Positions 9,707 through 21,408 of a stretch of 64,000 nucleotides of DNA are shown in pieces. Each line of letters begins with the position of its first letter. The stretch's first letter is position 1. The position numbers were made by a program, and so were the translations under genes. This DNA is from Ottelia alismoides (taxonomy: Eukaryota > Streptophyta > Magnoliopsida > Alismatales > Hydrocharitaceae), in contig JAZKJV010003358.1 in assembly GCA_037367405.1 (NCBI GenBank), positions 267,689 through 331,688 on the forward strand, in the 5' to 3' direction. The notes below the pieces were generated by a model, which did no database searches, was not told the origin of the DNA, and worked only from the letters and a program-made list of their open reading frames with translations.

Positions 9707-12330
9707 GAAACCATCTAGGTTCATTGATTATATAATTGGGTCTCCATATTCTATCTGATTGGCTTTACAGGTCTCATTGAATGGTCCACTCCATCATTTA
9801 CGATAAGTCGTATTCATGTAGTAGATTATACTAATGATCATTGATGAAGATTACTCTTGTCACTCTTCTTAGCATCATTCATATTCTTTGCCTCGTATAG
9901 GAAAAGAGTCAAATGTTACAGCTCAACACAACAGAATTTCATTCAGATTATGAACAAAATGTTTTAACGATGTATGAATTGGACTTGATTGCAAATCAAA
10001 GGGAGAAGGAAGTGAAATGATTGGCGGGAGATCAATGTCCTAAATCTTTAGATTTATTGTATCTTTCTACTGTTGTAACTTAAATCTGAAGAATCTTCAA
10101 GGAAAAAAAATGAACGTAGAATATTTATAAATCTTTTCAGTAACATCTTGCCTTCTAATAATCTCTTTTTGATATATTATACTTTAAAATATTGCTATTC
10201 ATAAACTCATTGGATTCATAAGTTCATTGAATCCCAGAGATCAACTATATATTTCCCCTGTATGCAAACTCACTGGATTCAATTCCATTCCCCCTGTAAT
10301 TATCATGTCATCTTAGTTTTATCTCATATGCTATTTATCTTATTGTCTAGTGATTTACATATCTTAACTCCTGTAATACCTTAAATTGGAAAGGTATGAA
10401 AGCCCTAAATCCAAAATTACAAAGATCTTAGCATTATAAATATCGACATGACTTAGGATGGACAAGCAATATAAACAAAGGAAAGATGTCTAAAACTATC
10501 CTGGATATATATAAAAAATATACATTTAATCAGCATGCTTTGCATTTCAGAATAAGCAATATTACAACCAAATGAAATGATGAACAATATGTTAACAGTA
10601 TGTTGTAAAGAATCCCTAATAATAAAAAAATGATGAAATTTATGGACTACAATATTTCTAAGCCAGAACCTATACCATGCAATCCATCCATGTAATATAT
10701 GTTTAACTAGGATAAAAAGAACATTTATTTTGCCCTCAGCACTCGTATGATTTTGTAATTTAGTAGCAACTTTATATAGAAAAATATTATGAGATTAAAT
10801 ATGTTTCCACATATATCTGGAATAAGTTTCTCAGTTATTGTAAACACCTTTTTAACAATCTTTCATTGATCTCGTAACATACATATGACTTGTAATACCC
10901 ACTGCAAATAAATTCTGTGAAAACTATGGATAATATGATGATGTGCTAATACTGACAACGTCAAATTGCACCCGTGAGAACCCTACAAATTACAACAAAA
11001 CTAGCAAACATCATACAAGGTACATGACATTCATGGCAATAAAAAGAAGAGGTTGGCTGGAACATGCATGGCAGCAATGAGGGAGGGTATGGGATTGTAC
11101 ATCTTTCGGGTTTCTAAGTTTGAGCTCTAAAACTGATCTTATTTCAGATCTAAATACATAGTCAATTTTTTTACACTGCATGCAAAGGCCCAAATTTGAA
11201 CTTTTTAAATCAGACATTAGGAGCTTCAGAAATTTTGATCTGAGTTTGGAATCATATGGTGTAAAAGCACACATATGGCAACAAAGGATGAGAAGGGATC
11301 GTACACATGTATGTCAGCAAAGAGAAAAGGGGGAGATGTACAATAGTGTCTAATTGTGCATGCATTGGCAGCAAGTAAGAGGGGAAAAGGGAGTGTACCT
11401 TTTGGTCTTCTCAATTTGGACTGCAGTTCCAGCAAGAGGGAATCACCTTGGTGGTTTTGGACAACAGCAAGGGCTGGTGGGAGCTGTTCCAAGCTTTGAA
11501 TGTAGCAATACTTCAAGAGAGGAGAAACAGTTGCATCAGAACAGCAGCTCCTCTGTTTGGAGAAAATGTGGAGATTTGAGAGAAGGGAAATGGGGAAGAA
11601 AAAGGAGGGACCCATACGGCTGAAATGAGAAGCCTCGTTGGAACTTTAGAGAAAGGAAGAGAATAGGAATGGGGAATTTGGAGATCTTGGTGATACTTAT
11701 AAGGAAAGTGGGGTTTCAATTAGATGACAAGTGTAAGAGGAAGGAGACAAATGCGGGCTGCCTGAAATTCAGCTGGATTTTTTTTACACAAACCATGTAG
11801 TCTGTACAGTACATACTTTTATTTTACATTTTTTTTTAAAAACCCATTTTCTCTCTTTAATTATCATACTTAAAATTGACCGTATTCGTGCATCGGGTGT
11901 CGGATTTCGACGCGCGATATCTCGATTTGATCGTCTCTGAATGACAATCAAAATGAGTATAACATTGGTATACTTCGATCGGGTTTGGATGCCCGAAATT
12001 TTCGAGATACGGTTTCGGTTTGGGGTTAAATTTTGTAAATTAAAAATTTCAAACGATCTCCGATTGACGAACGGTCAATTCCGTTGGTCTTGTTTCATCG
12101 AATCGGATCTAATGACGGTCTCGGTTCGTTTTGCGGTTTTCGAATTTGTATCACGGTTTTTCCGCAGCACGCATTACGATGCGACCGATTTTTGGTCGAT
12201 TTCGCCCGAACGACTTTTGATTCACGATCAATTGATCGATTTAGGTTGTTTGACATTGACAAACAACTTTATTGGATTAATCAGACGCTAATCGGGTCAA
12301 GTTCGGGTTTGGCGGATTTCGGATGTTACA

Positions 12331-13662
12331 CCCTCGGTTTTAATTTTTCGCACGAGCTCATTAGCCCGTACCTGTCTGACCGGTTTCTAGAGTGATTTTT
12401 CTAGAAAGTCTCTCTCACCTGTCCCAATGGCGTAGTTTTGGAGTAGACCTATCTCTCTATTGGACCGTACTTCCAATTAGAGTACGAGACGAAAGGGTCT
12501 CTTAGGAGACTTCTTCACCGCGTGAGTTTTGGTTACTCTTCCGCCAATAGGCTTAGTGATGGCTACATCCGAATCAGTTACCGTTAAATCTGAAGGAGTT
12601 GTAATTGAGTATTGAAATGGATTACAATTGAGTTTGGCTAAAAGATGAGATCAATTACAATTGACTTTGGCTAATTTTGAGATCCAACACAATCGAGTTT
12701 GACTAATAGTTGAGTTTGGTACGGAATCATCTTTTATCATAAATCCTCAATCATTGACAATTCATCGGATCTCAGAATAACTACCATGAGTTATAAGATA
12801 AGCTAATGGACATGTTGGGAACTTAGTTAGGATGCATTACACTTCACCGGATGCCTATAGAGGCACTTCAACCCAAGGTATTCTTCACACTTTAGAGTCA
12901 TAGTGTGAGGTCAACCTCTGATCAAGACCACAGACATCCACTAGACTTGAGAATGATATAAAGTTGAAGATTGAATCAAAAATTCATCATCATCTACCAA
13001 GATCCATCAACCTTATCTTTAGAGAGGTAAAAAGGCAATAACCTATATATTTGGATCATTAGCTATTATATATGAATATATATATATATATGGAAAATTT
13101 TGGGGTGATGGTTGATCATGGGCATACATACAGAGTAGTTTGGAAACCATTTTGTATTCAAGTAGTTTGATAAATTTTATGTATCATTGCCTTTCTACTT
13201 GCTTTATTTTGGACACATTAAATTCTTCTTATTATTTAATATGCTGGAATGTACACAACATCCATTAATGTCCTTTTATTCCGTGCATGCTTGGCATGCA
13301 AATTGCATGCATCTCCGTAGTTGATTGAGGATACTGAGCATCCACTGCTATACCAGATGGTACACTTTTGTTGTTTCTGTACTGTTGATGATATATAAAT
13401 GCTTTTCTTTTCTTTTATCACTTTTTGGGAGTACATGTAAATGATGTAATATTATCTTTTGTTACATGTTATATATATGGAAACTAATGAAGTGCAAATT
13501 AGTGGCACTTCTTGTTGGACATGTGATTGTTTATATTGATATTGAATTTCATGGCAAAACATGAAAATTTTCCCTTAATTTCAGATGAACTAATGCGATC
13601 TATAGTGAATGTAAAGGCCGCAAATGCCGTGTAAATGGGTACTTGGATCCGAGGGCATCACA
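12331..13662 (+). mobile_element. Outer gypsy LTR, second segment (3' end)
   Basis: It resumes immediately after the solo LTR; the first five bases CCCTC are that insertion's target duplication. It is an inverted match to the first 1.2 kb of the solo LTR as read on the plus strand: 12331-12600 matches 4200-4455 inverted, and 12790-12960 matches 3978-4110 inverted. It ends GGGCATCACA at 13662, the LTR terminus in plus orientation. Its right neighbour is copia-2 LTR sequence, so this is a 3' LTR of an element lying to the left, or another solo LTR. Confidence 0.75.
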
Positions 13663-13746
13663 GATAGGCCATGGGGAAATTACATAAAGATGATAAACAA
13701 AATAAGGAGTGATAAGTAAATACATAAACATGGACAACTCTCAACA
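13663..13746 (-). repeat. Copia-2 3' LTR stub and polypurine tract
   Basis: On the minus strand the LTR begins TGTTGAGAG at 13746, after a polypurine tract (CTTAAGGGGGAG, 13747-13758). It is cut off at 13663 by the end of the outer gypsy LTR. The missing part should lie beyond the left edge of the window. Confidence 0.8.
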
Positions 13747-13753
13747 CTCCCCC

Positions 13754-15621
13754 TTAAGATGGAATATAGATATCTATCATGCTCATCTTGGAACTGCATT
13801 TCTCAAAAGGTCCTCGAGTGAGCGCCTTGGTGAATATATTAGACGTCTGGTCACCTGAACTGACATGAGAGGCATGAATCAGTCCCTTCTGAATTATATC
13901 ACGAATAAAATGACAATCTACTTCAATGTGCTTTATTCTCTCATTAAAGGCTGGATTATTGACAATGAACAAGGCTGCCTGATTATGGCATTTAGGGAGA
14001 GAAACTAATGTGGAGGTCAGAAAGAACATATTTTACCCACATCATTTCAGCACTGCTCTGAGCCATGGCTCTATCTTCAGATTATGCATTGGATATTGCC
14101 ACTGTTGTTTGCTTCTTGCTTTTCCATGACACAAGTAAATTTCCAAGACAGAAACATGAGGTATATTTCCTATCTTTAGGGCACCTAAATTTTTTATCTT
14201 TAGGGCACCCAACATAATATGCTTCTGCATAGTCAGAGATGGACAATGAAGTAGTCCTACTAAATAATAAGACCTTTCCTAGTGACGACTTCAAATATCT
14301 AAGGATCATGTAGACTGCATAGATGTGTACTTGTCGTGGTTGTTCGATGAATATACCAACTTTACTGAATGCAAAAGAGATATCAGACCTAGTAATGGTG
14401 ACATAAAGTAGTTTCCCTACAAGCTCTCAGTATCTTCGCTTGTCCACTTCCTCAATGACATCTTCATGCTACTTCATACTTGGATCCATAGATGTATATG
14501 TTGGTTTGCACCCAGTCATCCCAGCTTCTGAAAGTAGATCCATCACATACTTTCTATGTGTCATTACCAAGCTTTGCTTATTTCTGGCAAATTTTAGGCA
14601 TAAGAAGTACGACAACTCTCCTAGGTCCTTCGTGATAAATTGTTGACCTTGGAATTTCTTGGCCTCAGTTACCCCTTGAATATGTCACATGTAACAATAA
14701 TGTCATCAACATACACGAGAATAACCACCGTATCTTGTTGTGTCTTCCGTACAAATAAAGAATGATCTAAAGTGGATCGTCTGAATCCTTTATGTTTTAT
14801 TAGATCTGAGAGCTTTTGAAACCAAGCCCCGGAGCTCTGCTTAAGTCCATAAATGACATTATATAACATGTAAACGTACTCCCCCTCAACAACAAACACA
14901 AGTGGCTGTTGCATTTAGATCTCTTCCTGAAGATCACCTTATAAGAAAGTATTCCTGATATCTAGTTGGAATATAGCCTAATCACGCACCATCACAACAT
15001 AGAGTAGAATTCGTAGGGTAGAATGTCCCGCAACAGGAGAGAAGGTGTTAATATAATCCACACCATAGATCTGTGTAAAGCCACTCGCAATATGCCTGGC
15101 ATTATATCTGTCAATTGTACCATTTTCCTGTGCTTTATTGTGAAGGTCCATTTGCAGCTGACAACAGATGCTCCTTCCGTATCTGTAACTGGGTCCACGT
15201 CCCTCATGATTGAAGAGCAATCATCTCCTCTTCCATCACAAGCCTCCACTGACTCTCTTGAAGATTCTCTTGGAATGTACATGGGGTCTCAATCCCAATA
15301 CAAATTTCCAATAAGTCATGGACAATCGATTTAGTGACACATGTCCTGCTAGGGTATACATTGTACATTCTCTTTTCCCTTTATGTAGTGCAATTGGCGA
15401 CCCAGGTTATCTTCTTGTCTATTGTCTTCATTTGGCATATCCTTTTCATCATTCAACCCACTAGTGCTATAAGTAGAAATCAAGTTCTCAGAATTTACCC
15501 GAGGCGTGTTGGATGTTGGGAAAGGTTGAGGAACGTCGATCTTCGAAGTAATGGGAGGTGGTGGAAGGACCTCTGTAGATTTAGACAAACTTAACCTATC
15601 CCCTGTAGGAGTATAGTACAT
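13754..15621 (-). pseudogene. pol: Copia-2 reverse transcriptase and RNase H remnant
   Basis: Read from 15621 down to 13754: the linker before RT, KWTFTIKH with the GVDYINTFSPVAGHSTLR block (15220-14978), then MQQP to an intact YVDD (14914-14669). RNase H follows at 14309-14042, and the C-terminal [11 protein letters not shown] and SKMSMIDIY at 14029-13754. The pieces lie in different frames and are separated by shifts and stops. The catalytic RT pair is kept, but no continuous protein exists. Confidence 0.85.
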
Positions 15622-16850
15622 GATGGACTCAAAAAGGTTCCATCAGCAGTAATATAATATCTTCGTTGCAGGGGATCAAAGTATTCTGTTGCCCTTCTGT
15701 GTGCGAGAATAGCCCACAAACATACATTTGACAGCCCGAGGAGCGAGCTTATCATGACCTGGGGACATAAGATGTACAAAGGCCACACATACAGAAACTC
15801 ATGGGGTAAGGGAAAAGATCTCTTTCTTAGGGAACACGAGAGAGAAAGGTGCCTTTTAACCCAGCATAGTAGAAGGCATGCGATTGACCAGATAGCATGA
15901 AGTCATGACAACATATCCATAAACAAAGTGAGGAGCCCGACTCTGAATAAGAAGAGTCCTAGTGATATACAAAAGATGATGGTGCTTGCGTTCAACAACA
16001 CCATTTTGTTGTGATGTATAAGGGTAGGAGCTCCGATGCACAATCCCATGCGAACTGAAAAATTGAGCTAAAGCAGTTGTACAAAATTCTAAAACATTAT
16101 CAGACTGAACATATTTTATTGAAATCAAGAAAATATTGGATATTTCATAAACAAAGTTTTGAATCATAGTGCTAGCATCAGACTTATTCTTAGGTAAAAA
16201 GACCCACAACAACCTGGAGAAATCATCGACAAACACAAGATAATAGATGTGTTGCTGTTGATCAGGGATACGACCAAGACCCCAAATGTCAAAATGAACA
16301 AGTTCAAACAAACTCTGACTACTATGATTAAGGCGACTTGGAAAACTGGACCGATGATGTTTTCCGAGTTGACATGCTTTACAATAAAACTCAGACTTAA
16401 CAGAAACACCTGGAATAAGACGACATATCTTTAATTGAACAAGATGACCAAATCGCAAATGCCAGGTATATGGGGATTGTGAACCAACAGAAAGCGAACC
16501 AACACCAGCATATGGAGTTTGTATCAGTCAGTAAAGGCCTTCATGCTCACGACCACATCCAATCACCCTGTCTGTGAGTATATCCTGAAAAACAAAGGAA
16601 GTTGGGCCAAACATGGCACGACAATGTAGATCTTTTTAACCTGACTTATAAGTAATAAATTTGTTAAGAAGTCTGGTGCATGAAAAACATTCTGTAACTG
16701 CAATGAGGGAGTTTGTAGAATCTCCCCCTGATCGGTGATGGAGGAATATGTCCCATCGGCAGTCACCACATACCTATCATCCTGAACATGACTGTATCTA
16801 CTGAACTGTGTGTGATCTCCACATAAGTGATGTGAAGCACTGGAATCCAT
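15591..16850 (-). pseudogene. pol: Copia-2 protease and integrase remnant
   Basis: The protease motif at the start of the 16850-16563 frame reads DSSASHH, with Ser in place of the active-site Gly. The integrase frame 16458-15856 is 200 residues and well preserved. It shows the zinc-finger half CKACQLGKHH, the core residues in FDIWG and QSDN, and GVVERKH. The C-terminal domain continues in a second frame to about 15600. This is one of the longest uninterrupted integrase stretches in the window. Confidence 0.85.
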
Positions 16851-16899
16851 TATTCGTTCTGAAATAACTGGCCTAGACTGACTAGTATATGCATAAGTT

Positions 16900-18058
16900 G
16901 TACCTATGGCCGTGAAGCAACAGGGCCCAGGAATGCACCTAATAAGTCAGGATGAGATCACAAGAGGGCGCAGTGAGGGTGGGCTCGTTGTCCGTAATGT
17001 GTAGTGTATGAATAAGGCGCTCATCGCCAAGTGGGTGGTCCGGGTTTGGGGGCCTTCTACTTCGCTGATTGCTAGATTGATAAGAAGCTCTATGGTGTTA
17101 GAGGCGAACTTGTGGCTAGAAGAGTGCGGTAGGATTCTCCGCTTTGGGCCGGTATCCGCGAGGTTTTGCCATTGTTGACACCCATTCTTAGGACGAAGGT
17201 GGGGGACGATCAGCTTTTTAGATTCTAGCGTGATCATTTGACTGGGGAGGGTAAGTTGAAGGGCAGATTTTCGCTCCTCTATGCTTTGGCTGATTCGAAG
17301 GAGGCCACTCTCAGGCAGATTGCTGATGCAGGTATGTTGATCACCGCCATTTGTAGCGGATCTCTCTGATCAGCGCATGAAGGATTACCTTTCCATGCGG
17401 GTTGATCTTCTTCCATCTGGGGACCTTTCGCAGGACAAAGACCACAACATGTGGGCGGACAGGAAATTCTTGGTAAAAAAGGCTTACAATGTTTTGAGGG
17501 TGAAGGAGGAGGATCACGATAGGGAGCTGTGCTAGGACATGAGAGTTGTTTGGGCGACGAAAATTCCTACCAGAGTAAAGATTTTCCTTTGGTGCTTTAG
17601 AAGGGGCCGCCTTTGTGATAAGGCATGAAGGGGGAGATTGCTAGGTCTGGTGGACATGTAGTGCGATAGATGTGAGGAGGCGGTGGAGGATTCAGATCAT
17701 TTATTCTTCAAGTGCTCGGGGTCTGACAGGATCTGGAGAGAGATTGGCTTACCATGGGTGGATAGCAATGGGATGGTGGAATTCTGGGAATCTATCCGGA
17801 CAATCGTCACAAATTCTAATGTTGATTGCTCGAAGCCGTTTGCAGTTCTCTGGACCATCATCTGGTTGAGACGAAACGATTTGATCTTAAATAACCAAAG
17901 GTTTTATGATGAGAATGTAGTGAATCTTTGTAATGCACTGTATAATTTTTGGACCTCTAGGTAATGTACTCTAAACTCGTTTAATGAATTTTTTAAGTGG
18001 TGATCCCCACATGGGGGATTCACCCGTTCTAGTTTAAAAAAAAGGTAGTACCTATGGC
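16900..18058 (+). mobile_element. 5'-truncated LINE insertion with target duplication
   Basis: The LINE proper spans 16911-18047. It is flanked by GTACCTATGGC at 16900-16910 and 18048-18058 (11 perfect bases, about 14 with one mismatch) and ends in an A8 tail at 18036-18043. It holds only the 3' end of ORF2: from about 17480 the region before the zf-RVT domain (TRVKIFLW), then HLFFKCSGSDRIW (17690-17735) and a C-terminus ending at 17962-17964. In-frame stops near 17534 and 17624 show decay. Truncation with an A-tail and long duplication is the signature of target-primed reverse transcription. Confidence 0.9.
17683..17964 (+). pseudogene. LINE ORF2 C-terminal fragment (zf-RVT)
   Basis: The 93-residue frame contains the His/Cys-bearing HLFFKCS motif typical of the domain after plant L1 reverse transcriptases (zf-RVT), followed by FAVLWTIIWLRRNDLIL. 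There is no endonuclease or polymerase core, so this is a 5'-truncated dead copy. Confidence 0.85.
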
Positions 18059-18214
18059 ACTCATGGATGCGGAAGCAACAAATTCTGATGGGATTGAAGA
18101 GGAGCTCTGGGAAGCATCTACACATGACATAATCTCTCGAAGGCATGAAAACGCTCATCAAAGCGCTGATCTGTAGAGCCTCCTATAGTGGTAGTCGGTG
18201 GAGCTTGCTTAGCA
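18059..18214 (-). pseudogene. Copia-2 spacer between gag and protease
   Basis: A short piece between the LINE and copia-3. On the minus strand it encodes a degenerate version of the FDDLVARLREIM region seen in copia-3 at about 19750-19790. It shows that the LINE and copia-3 hit the same element. Confidence 0.6.
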
Positions 18215-18359
18215 TGTTAAGATTATTATGTTTTGTTGTCTTTCTTTATATTTTTTATTTCTCCATTCTTGTTTTTGTAATTTACCCTATGAGCTTTTCT
18301 CCTATATAAGAGAGCTCTTAGGTTAGATGGAATACAACTTTTCACTCTCTCTTTCAACA
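18215..18359 (+). repeat. Copia-3 5' LTR
   Basis: It runs TGTTAAG to TTCAACA, with a TATA box at 18303-18309 upstream of the GAGAGCTC block. It is followed by the primer site. Confidence 0.92.
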
Positions 18360-18883
18360 TGGTATTAGAGCGACGGTACTAAACCAGAGCCTGTGCCCTA
18401 GAACCCATCCCCACCAAAAGCCCTCTCGCGCGTCGCCTTCCGGCTGAGCGCCGCCTTCGAATGCCTCCTCCTCAGGGCACCGCCTGCACCTGCTCGTCCA
18501 ACCGAGCGCTGCCTCCGTAGGGCACAACCTGCACCTGCGCTTTCACACGACTCGCACACACGCCTGTAGTGCGCAACCGGGTGCCACCGTCTTCGCGCAT
18601 CACATGACTGTGCCTCCGTGCCTCACGCACGTAGCACATCCCGTGCACAACGCGTCACATGCGTGGTCCCGCTTGTTCCTTCGTATGTTATCTCTTGCGC
18701 GCATCCCCATCTCGGGGTCCTTTGCTCCCGCGGATCCCTGCATGACGCTCGTACTACGAAGGACTACAAGGAACCCGTGAAGAATGGAAGGGGTTGTGGT
18801 ATGAGTCTACACCCACAACCACCTTCATATATGTCCGTTCTTTATCAAGTTTGTAACCCCAGTCTTTAAAGATTGTTGTCATC

Positions 18884-19710
18884 ATGTTAGATAACAAGGC
18901 AAATATTCCGTCCCTGGGTGCTTTCAAAGGTCCAACACCCATTGTAAAGATGGATGGAACGAACTATGAACTGTGGACCATGCAGTTCATGAGCTTGATG
19001 CAGTGTAATGGCAAGAAGCATATCTTCACACAGGAGGAACCTATTGACAAGACAAGGGTTAACGCCTCATGGGAGGCGATGATGCCTATGCATGTGTATG
19101 GCTATTTGTCACAGTATCCATGGAGATAGAAATTGACATTCTGAGTCAATCCACGACGAAGGCTATGTGGGATATCCCTGCCGTCACATATTCTCCTCCA
19201 AAGAACGAGTCGAAGATTTTGCAGTTTCAGCATGACATCTTCACTTCGAAGCAGAATGGTCGTCCTCTTCATACCTTGTATACTTCTCTGAGGGTTATGT
19301 TTGAGAAGCTACATGGTTACATTCTCTTGATTGCCATGACAGAACAACTCAAGGCATATAGGGATTCAGTGATGACATGAGTTTTTCTAACAACACTTGA
19401 TCATGAGTATGATGCAGCCAGAGCACAGATTTTGACCGATGACACCATACCTCCTATGGAGGAGGCATATCACAGATCGAGTAGACTTCCATATCTCTTG
19501 GTGGCACCCAACTGTCTCATACGTCCTCATCCATGGCAGCATCCCATGGTAGAGGAGGACCTCCATCATTTCGAGGATGAGGTGGTCGTGCCAGAGGTGG
19601 AGGTAGTCGGCCTCCTCGGCAACCGTGTACTTACTGTCATTGAACAGATCACTTTGAGGAAACATGCTATTCCAAGCATGGGTTCCCAACTATAACTCGT
19701 GTTGCAGAGC
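18884..19710 (+). pseudogene. gag: Copia-3 gag remnant
   Basis: From ATG 18884 the frame carries the family gag start (GAFKGPTPIVKMDGTNYELW). It shifts near 19090 and continues through 19380, stops, and resumes from 19384. The CCHC zinc knuckle at 19626-19667 keeps its three Cys and one His but contains an in-frame TGA at 19641-19643, consistent with decay of CGA. Confidence 0.85.
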
Positions 19711-19766
19711 AGACTCAACAGGAAGGAGGTACTTCTCATGTCTTTGACAAGAGGTTTGATGATCTT

Positions 19767-21338
19767 GTGGCGCGACTTAGAGAGATTATGCCTACATCGG
19801 GGTCAGCTATTTCTTCGTCAGGATCTTCTGAGGTGGCTGCATCAACATCAACATCCATGTCAGGTACAACATACGCTCTTACTAGTTGTTACAAGGCAGA
19901 CTTGTCAGAGTGGATCATGGATTCAGGAGTCTCTCATCATCTCTGTGGTCATAGAAGTCAGTTGAGTGATTTTAGTCTGTCTCAGACGGGACTATCTATT
20001 GTGATAGCAGATGGGACACACTCTCCCATTACTAGTCAGGGGGAGGTGCAGGTGACTCCTGCAATGCGGCTTCAGAATGTCCTTTATGCTCGTGAATTTT
20101 CAATGAATTTACTATCAATTAATCAAATCACTAAGGATTTACATTGTCGTGCCATATTTGATCCATATGCTCGTGTTTCAGGACTTTCTCACATGCAGGG
20201 TGATTTGATCTGGTCGTGAGCTAGGGGGTCTCTACAGGCTGGTATCTCTTCTCTTCATGTTGGATCTGTTTCTCCCTACATATGACATCTTCGGTTTGGT
20301 CATCTTCCTCTGCAAAAGGTGTGTCACGTTCTTCCATAGATTTCCCCTTGCTCTACCTTTCGGTGTGAGGCCTGCTAGCTTGGGAAGCATCATCGGTCTA
20401 CCTTTCATAGTCGTCAGGGTCGAAGTGGTCATGATCTGTTTGAGTTATTTCATTTTGATATTTGGCATCCCAGTCGTGTCCCAGATCATCATGGACATAG
20501 GTTTTATCTAGTTTTTGTTAATGATTTTTCAAGATTGTTTTTGTTTTTTCTTCTCAAAAACAAGTCTGATGCTGGTCATGTTATTCAATCATTTATTATT
20601 GAAATAAAGAACATTTTCACTGCAAAAGTCAAGTTTATACATTCTGATAATGCACTAGAATTTTGCAGTACCCAACTCTCTCAATTCCTCAAGTCCCATG
20701 GTATTGTGCATCAAACATCTTATGTACATACTTCCCAACAGAATGGGATAGCTGAGCTAAAACATCGTCGTCTCTTGGATGTTACCAGGAATCTTTTGAT
20801 TCAGAGCCGTGCTCCTCATTCGTATTAGGGGAATGCAGTTCTTACTGCTTGTTATCTGGTAGATCGTATGCCCTCTTCGGTTTTGGGGGAAACGATTCCA
20901 TTCTCGATTGCATTTCCCGAGATGGATCTTTTCTCACTTACGCCTCGTGTGTTTGGTTCAGTGACGTTTGTTCATCAGATGTCTCCTGGACTTGACAAGC
21001 TCTCTCCTAGAGCTGTCAAATATATTTTTGTTGGGTATTCCAAGACCCAAAAGGGATATCGTTGCTTCGATCCTGTTCGGTGAAGGTACTATGTTAGTGC
21101 TGATGTCACCTTCTTTGAATCCATTATGTATTTCTCTCCCACAGGTGACAAGCTCATTTCTTCAGAGGATGGAGAGGAGATCTATATGCCTCTATCTCCG
21201 ATCTCCACTACACCGTCATTGTCACCACATAATACACCACCACCTCCGTCATCGTCTCCGCAACCGCCTTCTCCACCACCATCTCTACCGTTACTTCCAC
21301 CGCCACCTACTTTCTACCCTCAGTTTTACCAGCGTTGA
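19767..21338 (+). pseudogene. pol: Copia-3 protease and integrase remnant
   Basis: The protease region at 19767-20219 has DSGVSHH near 19920, keeping Asp-Ser-Gly. The integrase zinc finger is broken between 20220 and 20510. The core frame 20535-20828 keeps HSDNALEF and the Glu in GIAELKH, then ends at a TAG near 20827. The C-terminal part continues at 20868-21083 and 21126-21338, ending in a Pro/Ser-rich linker. Confidence 0.85.
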
Positions 21339-21408
21339 CCCCGTGCTCATGTGCCTTCTTCATCATCCAACATGCCCAAGGTATGTTCTGAGCATTTGAG
21401 TTCTTCTA

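Larger units (their letters stand above)
3218..12330 (-). mobile_element. Gypsy solo LTR with copia-1 nested inside
   Basis: It starts TGTGAACCCC at 3218 and ends GGATGTTACA at 12330. It is flanked by a perfect 5-bp duplication CCCTC (3213-3217 and 12331-12335). Without copia-1 it is about 4.12 kb and collinear with the 4.05-kb LTR at 29738-33783: 3978-4110 matches 30620-30760, 4240-4690 matches 31000-31450, and 11880-12330 matches 33330-33783. In that better-understood element the LTR belongs to a minus-strand gypsy, so this copy is minus-oriented. There is no internal domain, so LTR-LTR recombination probably removed it. The frames at 11011-11719 and 11941-12395 lie in LTR sequence and are not genes. 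Confidence 0.8.

Noticed and set aside
11226..11719. Several open frames near 11.2-11.7 kb
   Set aside because: They lie in the gypsy solo LTR and have a homologous, non-open counterpart at 32.6-33.1 kb.
3218..12330. Reading the solo LTR as plus-oriented because it starts TG and ends CA
   Set aside because: LTR ends are inverted repeats, so TG...CA does not give orientation; the collinear LTR next to minus-strand gypsy pol sets it as minus.
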